This document shows positions 56,934 through 64,000 of a stretch of DNA of 64,000 bases, piece by piece (the first letter of the stretch is position 1; each line of letters begins with the position of its first letter). Origin of the DNA: CAWFFV01 sp963814985 (GTDB lineage Bacteria > Chloroflexota > Ktedonobacteria > Ktedonobacterales > Ktedonobacteraceae); contig CAWFFV010000045.1 in assembly GCA_963814985.1 (NCBI GenBank), forward strand, positions 5,958 to 69,957. The letters are read 5' to 3'. Under the pieces are notes generated by a model. The model was not told where the DNA came from. It was given only the letters and a program-made list of their open reading frames with translations, and did not search any database. The translations under genes were made by a program, and so were the position numbers.

Positions 56934-58109
56934 TTAGCGCAGTCCGTTCTGTGGCGCAGCTTGCACCTGACTGACGAGCACGCGGAAGTGGCTCATACGC
57001 AGTTGGTCGAGAGAGGACACATTGAAGTCGCTACAGAGCTTCTGTACCTTCTGACCATCGCCACCACAGAATGTGCGTGTAATCCAGGTCAGTTGCGCCT
57101 GCTGGATCAGAGGATCATCCTGGTGCAACGTGCTGGGAGAGCTGATCTGCATCTGAGCTGATGAAGGCGTTCCCTCGTTCAACGCAAGTTGCTCTCCCTG
57201 GTCACTGCGACCCACTGCAATTTTGCTCGATTCCTCTATGGACCAGACAACGGTTTCACTTACCAGCCCTTCGCGAAGCCGTTCGATCAGCACCTGTGGA
57301 ATGAGGTGCCGCTTGAGGTAAGCTTTATCGATGGTGGCAGGAACCTGAGCCACGATGGGGTAGATCGATCCCTGCATGGGAGGCTCACCCACCAGTTTCA
57401 TGGCTCCCGGACCCAGTGGAATGGAAAACAGGTAGAACGGAGCTACGGGATTCTTACTCTGGGCACGGCGCAGACCACTGTAGTATTCGAGCACACGGTA
57501 CTGCTCAGCGAGGGTCTTGAGCACATCATCTGTGCCAAAGCCAGTGATCGTGAAGGGCAACCAGTCATAGTACCCATGCTGGTAGAGTTCGTGGACGAAC
57601 GCACGGAATTTGAGCACGGTTCCTCGCTTCTCTTTCCCCTGGTTTTTGCCGCGATCGTTGATCACCGCATTGCCCTGGTCGTCGCGGACGGTTCCCCACG
57701 CGTAGGCCAGCCCCTGGCGATCATCGGTGCTGCGATTCATTTCCAGAGATGATTGCAGCCGTTGGGCGATGATCACGAGCGAGCAGGAGCGCAGACGCCA
57801 GTACGGCTTGGGGTCGGTGTTGCCATTGCGGTCTGGCTTCTTATGCTGCACCAGGTACTGCTGGATCCCCATACCTTCCATCGTCTCGTCAATGTAGGGA
57901 TTAATACCCGCCTTAATATGCCAGCCAATAGCATTGACATCGGTATCAGTCGGAAGGCCGTTGAACCACCAGAGACGGGCCTCCTCGGTAATCGGCTTGT
58001 CAGCCTGCTCATGTTCTTCAAAGTCGATGTTCAGTGTGTCGAAATCGTCATCGGTCGTGGTTGCGTCAGGAACGGTGAGAGTTGTGCGGGGCTGTTTGTA
58101 TGTTGTCAT
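56934..58109 (-). CDS. Hypothetical plasmid/phage-type protein
   Basis: 391 residues. Acidic N-terminus (TTTDDDFDTLNIDFEEHEQA), then EARLWWFNGLPTDTDVNAIG with WHIKAGINPY, KPYWRLRSCSLVIIAQRLQS, FRAFVHELYQHGYYDWLPFT, VLEYYSGLRRAQSKNPVAPF and a glutamine/serine-rich C-terminal region. I think related proteins exist on other bacterial plasmids but cannot name a function. Single-strand DNA binding or recombination are possibilities only by context. Confidence 0.6.
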   Translation of the reverse strand: MTTYKQPRTTLTVPDATTTDDDFDTLNIDFEEHEQADKPITEEARLWWFNGLPTDTDVNAIGWHIKAGINPYIDETMEGMGIQQYLVQHKKPDRNGNTDPKPYWRLRSCSLVIIAQRLQSSLEMNRSTDDRQGLAYAWGTVRDDQGNAVINDRGKNQGKEKRGTVLKFRAFVHELYQHGYYDWLPFTITGFGTDDVLKTLAEQYRVLEYYSGLRRAQSKNPVAPFYLFSIPLGPGAMKLVGEPPMQGSIYPIVAQVPATIDKAYLKRHLIPQVLIERLREGLVSETVVWSIEESSKIAVGRSDQGEQLALNEGTPSSAQMQISSPSTLHQDDPLIQQAQLTWITRTFCGGDGQKVQKLCSDFNVSSLDQLRMSHFRVLVSQVQAAPQNGLR

Positions 58110-58151
58110 GGATCTTTTCTCTTTCTTGTATTTGCCTGTTAATGGTCGAAA

Positions 58152-58181
58152 AAAGCCGCTTCGCGCGATTGAGAAGCAGCT
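58152..58181 (-). terminator. Stem-loop with T6 upstream of the 56934-58109 gene
   Basis: AAGCTGCTTC and GAAGCGGCTT (minus strand) form a stem with one mismatch, followed by TTTTTTCGACC (the run includes the stem's last bases). Confidence 0.6.
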
Positions 58182-58314
58182 TGAACAATGTCATATGGAT
58201 AGCGAGGGAAAGACCGTGATGGCGCGGCAAAGATGGGAGGTCCGCGCCTCCACCAGGGAAACATGATGATACCTCCATAGAGACAACAATCTGGTGCTGC
58301 AGACACGCAAAAAT

Positions 58315-58349
58315 GCCGATTCCATAGCAGCAGGTGCTGTAGAATCGGC
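58315..58349 (-). terminator. Second stem-loop in the same leader
   Basis: GCCGATTC/GAATCGGC stem (58315-58322 and 58342-58349), with a smaller AGCA/TGCT stem inside, and ATTTTTGCG following on the minus strand. Together with 58152-58181 it makes a double structure upstream of the gene starting at 58109. Confidence 0.6.
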
Positions 58350-58557
58350 TCTTGTGTGCTAAGCATTACAGGTAACAACAGAGCGAGGAAAGGTAGTTTA
58401 TCGTATGCGGAGGCACGCTCTCACGAAAAGCGCGTTCAGGTATCCATTCGCTTCAGTACCTTCCGCGCAAAGCAGATTGTCACTCACTGAATAAAGTAGC
58501 CGGGAATCCTTTTTGTAGAGTATGATTAGAATAAGAGGGAGATACCTGTAAGAAAAC

Positions 58558-59142
58558 ATGTTGAGAACAGAGAACCGTTCCCGTCTTCTTTGGAAAAAGG
58601 ATCAGAGGTCATTGAATACCTTGTTAGAGCACGTACAAGCTGTCCTCACTACCACCCCAGAACGCTGGCAGCGGTTGGTCAGCGCTCTTCCCATTGATCT
58701 GCTGACACGTCCGCCTGTTGCAGGGGAGTGGTCAGCACTCAATTGCTTACAGCACTTATTGGACGCGGAACGCCTGCTCTTTCCCGTTCGATTCCACGCT
58801 TTTTGGCAGGACAGGATTTAGACGATTTCGATCCACACCAGCAGCACGCAAGCCCTGATTTCACAAACTCCTGAGCAACTCGTGGCTGAGTTTGTACGAT
58901 ATCGCCAAGAGAGCCTCGTCCTGCTCTGCTCTGTGAAGAATAACGATATGAGACGGACCGCACAGCATCCCAATCTGGGCACTGTCACCCTGGCAGAGAT
59001 GCTTCAGACGTGGGCAGCTCACGATTTGATGCACACCGTCCAGGCCGAACGAGCGCTCATGCAACCCTTCATGCTCGGCTGTGGTCCCTGGCGTCCCTTC
59101 TTTCGGGATCACGAGAGCGGCGTTCCGAAGCAAGAAGTGTGA
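58558..59142 (+). pseudogene. DinB-family protein, frameshifted
   Basis: Four-helix DinB-like protein in three frames. First part: ERWQRLVSALPIDLLTRPPV, GEWSALNCLQHLLDAERLLF. One more T in the T5 run at 58800-58804 gives AGQDLDDFDPHQQHASPDF; a second shift near 58865 leads to QTPEQLVAEFVRYRQESLVL and WAAHDLMHTVQAERALMQPF. The metal-binding histidines (first in LQHLLDAE, the others in AAHDLMH) are kept. DinB proteins are metal-dependent enzymes, often thiol transferases. It is the only plus-strand gene in the backbone region and probably not part of it. Confidence 0.7.
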
Positions 59143-59265
59143 CTCACACCAGATCGCACTGATAGACGACGTTTCTTCTGACCATGTCTGAACAAATGCA
59201 CAATAGCGAGTAATGGCACGGTATCATAGGTAGCTGGATTTGATTGATTATCACCAAACATGCGC

Positions 59266-60285
59266 TCATTTGCGATGCTCATCGTGCGGCCTTTCTCTGG
59301 TAGAGTATCCCTGCCCGGCCAGTTCGCGCGCAGCAGCAGAAAAATTGCCATGATGGTTGAGTAGCACATGGGCACTGAATTTCGAGTATCCCCGCTCTGC
59401 CTCGAATATCGTTGAGGTCGAAAAGACATACAAAAGATCGTGGCCGTTATGATTCGTCGTAGCACTGATACCCGGATTGCTTTTGTCAGGACGACGCCAG
59501 CGGCCCTCTGTACCAACGTAGCGAACGAGTTGCCATCCGTGAGGGACCAGTATTTCTTCCCACGAGGCACGCTGGTTGAAGAGGTCCCCGGGACGCAGGC
59601 TATTACTGTCCAATGACGGGCGTAGCAACTTTCTCGGTGGAATGGTAGCAGGAGGCATCTCATCGAACTCTTGAGCCGTTGCAAAGAGGAGTGAACGTTG
59701 GTAAGTGGTAATCGTCCTGATCGAAGACACACTCCCGCGTAGCAACATATAAGGCTTACCGCTTGGATGGACCGTGCCTCGCGATGGAGCAACGATGATC
59801 AGGCCTCCCTCGCCACGCGTTTCGATGAGCGTTTTTCGTTTATTGCCATCGAGACGAGAAGCCAGTTTCCTATTGCCCTCGATAACGTCGCAGCGGTAGA
59901 GGAGATGCCTTCCGCCAGCGGGAGTAGCTTCCAGGTATCCCCAGGAGAGATACTCATACAAAGCGCAGAGAGCTGTATCGCGTTGCATACGGCGTAGCCA
60001 GGCATCAAATGTGTCGCGACAATCGAAATCGAGCGCTTCTAAGTTCCCACTGACAGCCCCAGTGATGAAGGCAATTCCTGGCTCTGCAAAGCCAAACCAA
60101 CGCTTCAACTCTCCTTCGCTGGCCCGGCGTTGCTGATACTCACGCCATCCATAGAGTGAAGGTTGCTTTGATCCGTCGGTGCGAATTGGAACAATGCTAA
60201 TGCCAGCAGCGACGGCCTGGAATGTCATGTGGTACACAGAGCTTCCAGCAGTAGAGCGCGATGACGCTGGTGAAACGATTGTCAT
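59266..60285 (-). CDS. PrimPol-type bifunctional DNA primase/polymerase
   Basis: 339 residues; the ATG overlaps the stop of the small membrane gene, with GAGGTG upstream. PrimPol (AEP) features: AAGISIVPIRTDGSKQPSLY, IAFITGAVSGNLEALDFDCR with the DxD metal site, YLEATPAGGRHLLYRC, and KTLIETRGEGGLIIVAPSR, and the hydrophobic STIFEAERGYSKFSAHVLLN. Typical of plasmid and phage replication proteins. The helicase part often fused to such primases is absent here, so the large helicase gene may supply it. Confidence 0.82.
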   Translation of the reverse strand: MTIVSPASSRSTAGSSVYHMTFQAVAAGISIVPIRTDGSKQPSLYGWREYQQRRASEGELKRWFGFAEPGIAFITGAVSGNLEALDFDCRDTFDAWLRRMQRDTALCALYEYLSWGYLEATPAGGRHLLYRCDVIEGNRKLASRLDGNKRKTLIETRGEGGLIIVAPSRGTVHPSGKPYMLLRGSVSSIRTITTYQRSLLFATAQEFDEMPPATIPPRKLLRPSLDSNSLRPGDLFNQRASWEEILVPHGWQLVRYVGTEGRWRRPDKSNPGISATTNHNGHDLLYVFSTSTIFEAERGYSKFSAHVLLNHHGNFSAAARELAGQGYSTRERPHDEHRK

Positions 60286-60527
60286 GCTTCTTGCACCTCA
60301 TCTTGTATCTGTTGAGGCGCGGACGACTGCATCTCCAGGCAGTGTACCTGCACCAGACCAAAGGGCACAACCACACACTCTCCATTGCGAGATGAAACAA
60401 GCACCGGGGTCAGAAAGGGCGTTCCCTGGTCTGCTCGCCGCACGGAGTCAATCAATAAGCCAACAACCGAAACCAGAGCGACCAGACACCCGATACCACT
60501 CAAGGCAGTCAATACGAGCAAAATCAT
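60282..60527 (-). CDS. Small membrane-anchored protein
   Basis: 81 residues with a strong ribosome site (GGAGG 7 bases before ATG). Residues 1-26 (MILLVLTALSGIGCLVALVS...) form one membrane segment; the rest is soluble. It is coupled to the PrimPol gene by a 4-base overlap. No known family; a regulator or membrane tether are possible. Confidence 0.55.
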   Translation of the reverse strand: MILLVLTALSGIGCLVALVSVVGLLIDSVRRADQGTPFLTPVLVSSRNGECVVVPFGLVQVHCLEMQSSAPQQIQDEVQEA

Positions 60528-62370
60528 GGATAATCCTCCAAATGCTGCAAGCCCTTGTGGGCGCAGCGTCTAAACGAAGAAGGAGAGGTCATCCTGCCAT
60601 CGATAGGGCCGGATGACCGTCGGCAGGACATTAGAAAAGGAGCCACTACGAGAGAGCGGCAGCATAAATCGTTGAAGTTCTCAGTCGGGAGGCATCCTGT
60701 CTCTTTGCGTAGCCTCCCATCCGCTACGACAAATACTCCAGAGGATTCCTGCGTCTGATCTGTCTATCCGGTAGTCACAAACACGAAATCCTCATTTGGT
60801 TTGCCTGTATGCTGGCTTCCTGCATCAAGGCCGATGGCAATCTGCAGAGGAAAATGGAGAAGAAGAGAGGCACATGCAACTTCAGCGCATGTTCGAAGAA
60901 GGACTCGACGCACGACAGACACAGCGAGATTTCTGGAGTACGAGTTACGTATGGTAGAGATATGCCTGTATCAAGGCACTATCGATACCAGACATCTGGT
61001 TACTTCTTTTAAGAAGAGGGATGAAGGACATGGATCTGACCGTGGGGCAAGAATATACGAGGGGAAGGCATGACAGACCATCCCAAACGTTCTTCTTTGC
61101 CTGCCACCGGGCTAAAAAACACAAAAAGTTGCCCTGGTGCTTCCAGAACGGTGCGACGAGCAGGGAAAAAGGCACAAAAAGCCTCCCCATGACGACGCAA
61201 ATTACGTATAAAAGCATCAGATGAAAGTGTCGGTTAGTGCTAGTGGAGCAGCAATCTTCCTCTCCTTATAGCAGGACAGATGAAGCTGAGATACGCTCCT
61301 TCTGGCGTTGGCGACAAACACGAACTACATAAAACGCATTGTATGACTTCATGATCAAGAGATCACAGAACCAACGGTGTCTATTATTACAAGGAACTCT
61401 GTACAACGAGATCGCACTACGAATAACACATTCCAAAATGTCTGACCACAACTCACGTCTCCTACAGTATCCAAACCTACAAAATATCTTCCCTTACAAG
61501 GACATCTTCCAGTGACGCACGCCAAAGACACACGACATGGACACAATCCAACGAAACGTCTTCCGCAAACGACTGACAATCTGACGACCGAGGAGAGTTC
61601 ACTCGCATCGAGCGAGGTCCTACTTACGCCGATCCGGACATCCCCAGTTTCAGCATACCGCCGATGTCTCGGTTTCCCGCAACTGATGGCGATGGAACGC
61701 ACTGATACCCAGTTTGTGGGCACGTGCGAGGAGGCTGGCTATGCAGCTCCAGTGTTCAAGCTCCTGGCCTGTTAATGTATCGGTTCCCCATTGGGGACGT
61801 ACATTGTAAATCACTCATACTATACACAATGGCCTGTCAGCAAGAGCAGAACGGAGCCAGAAAACGACCGGGAAGGAAACCAGAAAAGATGATTTTTCCA
61901 CTCTTTTTGGTCCTGACCCATAAGAAAAAATATGCGCAATCTGTATTTCATGATGACCTGCTCTTTCCGCTCCAGAGGCTAAAGGACAGCTTTCACCAAT
62001 ACATGGCACTCTCAATATTTTGTCGCTGATGATAGCCTCAAAAATGCCATCACAACAAAGATAGAGCGTCATAGCATGCTGCACAAACAAGTACTGCATC
62101 CTCTAACCTGTTGACCAGATGACCTGGCAAAAAAAGCAAGGAGAGCAAATCCAATCTGAAGATGGTAAACTGAGCGCATGCCTACTGATCCATAGAGAGA
62201 TTTCTGATCAAACAAACTTTGAGTCCCTGGTGTAGATTTAAGAAGGCTCTTGTGTAAGAGTAGGAAAATATCCACTGTGCAGCGAGAAATAAGCAGCCCG
62301 AAGACAGGAAGAGAGTTGAGGGGAGCTTCTTCCCTGGAGGAGATTTATGCGGTGGATCGTCCCGATGTTG
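60528..62370. other. 1.8 kb without a supported gene
   Basis: Contains a GGTCATCC/GGATGACC stem near 60588-60619, short frames without ribosome sites (for example a 27-codon frame at 60874 and an 87-codon frame at 61512), and at about 61800-61895 a trace of the repeat seen at 31.6 and 37.1 kb (aacgaccgggaaggaaac). It looks like an element border with decayed sequence. Confidence 0.45.
61800..61895 (+). repeat. Repeat copy C: decayed trace of the 31.6/37.1 kb tail sequence
   Basis: The frame YYTQWPVSKSRTEPENDREG matches the DREG block of copies A (EPDNDREGKLKK) and B (KPEKDREGKLKS), and the DNA shares cgaccgggaaggaaa. Too short for firm homology on its own. Confidence 0.35.
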
Positions 62371-63286
62371 TCAGAGATCCGTTGTTTGTGAGATGAGCAT
62401 CTCTTGGAGGCGGCGGGCTGCACGGCTAAGATACCCTTGACAACGAGAGATCAGCATCACTGGGACCGTTGTTTGCAACGCGGCAATAGGGAGGACTTGC
62501 ATGGTTCCCAGACGCAGCTCTTCTTCAATACTACTGGCTGGCAAGAGACCGATACCAAAGTCCGCTTCGATCAACCGCTTCTGGGCCGTCAAGCTATCAA
62601 TCGTAATCATCTCAGCATCCTCCAGACCGTGCCGCAAAAGCTGTTGGGCAAGAAGACGGGCAAATGGTTCGCCTGATGATCCCATCCCTGTCGGAAAGTT
62701 TATCAGGGAATACCTTGTAACGCTAAAGGCTCGGTTGGATTTCTCCCTACCAGGCGCGAGTTGGGCTGCTGAGACTATTTGCAACGGTTCGTGCATGACC
62801 AGCCGCGAACACAACATCTCTGTACGAGAATCTGCAAATAGCGCAAACCCAGGAGCGCATCTCCTTGTTGCACGAGATCACTTACCTCGGCACTGCGGGC
62901 CGTGCGCAAAAAGCAGGTGCATACGGGGATATGACTCACGGAAAGCCTGGAGTTGCCCGGTGAGCCGGGTACTCGCCAGCGTTCCTACTAAGGCCAGCGT
63001 AATGCTGCCTTGCTCTTCTTCTTCGAGAGCACGAACAGCCGCTGCCCCATCATGCATCGCTGCGAGAACCTGCTGAGCATAGGGGAGAAACGCCTGACCA
63101 GCCTCAGTCAGGCGTACTCCAGCAGGGAGACGCTCAAACAGCGGTGTGCCCAGTTCTCGTTCCAGCAGTTCAATGCGGCGGCTGACTGCCGGCTGTGAGA
63201 TGTACAGAACGGTGGCTGCTCGTGTGAATCCCCCCAGTATGGGTAATGGTCACAAAGGCTTCAATCTCATTCAATTCCATAGCCAT
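62371..63286 (-). pseudogene. LysR-family regulator, frameshifted
   Basis: N-terminal helix-turn-helix: MAMELNEIEAFVTITHTGG then, after removing one base from the C6 run at 63230-63235, FTRAATVLYISQPAVSRRIE and RLPAGVRLTEAGQAFLPYAQ. Another shift at a T5 run near 62915 leads to ARSAEVSDLVQQGDALLGLR, and a third near 62850 to DSRTEMLCSRLVMHEPLQIV. The C-terminal inducer-binding part is intact (EMITIDSLTAQKRLIEADFG). About 300 residues when joined. It is divergent from the P450 gene and probably its regulator. Confidence 0.75.
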
Positions 63287-63401
63287 CAGTATAACTGATG
63301 GGAATGATAAAGACAATCGATTAGACACATGGGCTAAGAGCCTTTATACTCAATTCCATAAAGTTTTTTCAAAGAGCAGAGCACAGGAGAAAAAGAGAGA
63401 A

Positions 63402-64000
63402 CATGAGGCTACAACCTCCGCGCGAATCCTATCGGAGCGGCGACCCACCCTGACCCGTATCCCTATTATGCGGAGCTGGTCGCACATAGGCCCTTGTATT
63501 GGGATGAAACGACGGGGTGCTGGGTTGCTTCAAGCGCCGCGGCCATCACAGCCGTCTTGACCAACAAGCTGTGCCGCGTGCGTCCACCAGTGGAACAAGT
63601 TCCCACCGCGCTGCTGAACTCGTCTGCTGCCGACATCTTTCGCCATCTGGTGCGCATGAATGATGGGCGGCAGCATCGCCGCCTGAAAGGAGCAGTGTCA
63701 TCAACGTTGCAGGCCATTGACATCGATGGCATAAAGACACAAAGCCACACGTGGGCAAAACATCTGGCAGACGAGATGAAGCCAGAGGGTAATCCTGGCA
63801 ATCTCGCCAATTTTGCCTTTCACCTGCCAGTGTATGTCGTCGCTCGTCTGCTTGGGATTCCCGAGGCACAATTGCGGCAAACGGCGTTGTGGATGAGCGA
63901 TTTTGTCCGTTGCCTGGCACCAGGAAGTCTTCCCGGACAGATTGAGCAGGGCAAGGAAGCAGCGAGCCATTTGCTGGATCTCTTGCGCACTGTTGTGCAT
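63402..64000 (+). CDS. Cytochrome P450, N-terminal part (3' end outside window)
   Basis: From about 63420 the frame is open to the window end: ANPIGAATHPDPYPYYAELV, LYWDETTGCWVASSAAAITA, then FRHLVRMNDGRQHRRLKGAV (the helix C heme-propionate region H-x3-R/K), NLANFAFHLPVYVVARLLGI and TALWMSDFVRCLAPGSLPGQ. The likely ATG at 63402 (after AGAGAG) is in another frame; a one-base shift before 63420 would join it. The I-helix and the heme cysteine lie beyond the edge, so activity and substrate are open. The upstream LysR gene is divergent across 115 bases. Confidence 0.7.

Noticed and set aside
61512..61775. 87-codon plus-strand open frame
   Set aside because: No ribosome site and no recognisable motif in a stretch that otherwise looks decayed; not enough support for a gene.

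Overview
The window looks like an accessory, mobile-element-rich stretch of a Ktedonobacter-like member of the Chloroflexota. This rests on family content, not on a marker gene: a SARP/BTAD regulator with a long helical tail, a TIR/NB-ARC/WD40 protein, WG repeats, TnpB-type insertion sequences and a lasso peptide cluster. No rRNA, tRNA or CRISPR array was seen. Many large genes are broken by single-base shifts, mostly at short homopolymers. Part of this may be sequencing or assembly error, so 'pseudogene' below often means 'frameshifted as given'.

Layout. 1-3 kb: the end of a radical SAM/SPASM protein, a WG-repeat protein and a decayed tnpB. 3.3-8.2 kb (minus strand): a lasso peptide cluster (fused B1-B2 leader-binding/protease protein, asparagine-synthetase-like cyclase, precursor) whose cyclase is split by a tnpB-only insertion. 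8.4-8.8 kb: an array of repeats in a ~43 bp register, between the lasso operon and a divergent SARP regulator. 11-13 kb: gene fragments and a restriction-endonuclease-like protein. 13.4-21.7 kb (minus): one compact operon NurA-HerA-Mre11-Rad50-XRE-ImmA/IrrE behind an 18 bp palindromic operator.

23.1-27.3 kb: an XRE-ImmA/IrrE pair divergent from a bacterial ubiquitin-like operon (two-domain ubiquitin-like protein ending GG-SS, E2-like protein, JAB/JAMM peptidase, ThiF/E1), followed by a zinc-ribbon protein. A convergent, frameshifted SF1 helicase and a tyrosine recombinase follow. 32.3-36.1 kb: a TIR-NB-ARC-WD40 gene lying between two related copies of a recombinase 5' region.

37-60.5 kb (nearly all minus): a plasmid or integrative-element backbone with RadC, a TGT/DpdA-like protein, the DNA polymerase III sliding clamp, a PRTRC cassette (ThiF, JAB protein A, E2-like protein B, an F-position protein, ubiquitin-like protein C, an E-position protein, ParB), a 1982-residue methyltransferase-helicase, several unknown proteins and a PrimPol-type primase. 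Stem-loops followed by T tracts sit just upstream of several of its genes. The right edge has a frameshifted LysR regulator divergent from a cytochrome P450 that runs off the window.

The most notable content is two unrelated E1/E2/JAB/ubiquitin-like modules about 17 kb apart, and two defence-like operons each paired with an XRE regulator and an ImmA/IrrE peptidase.
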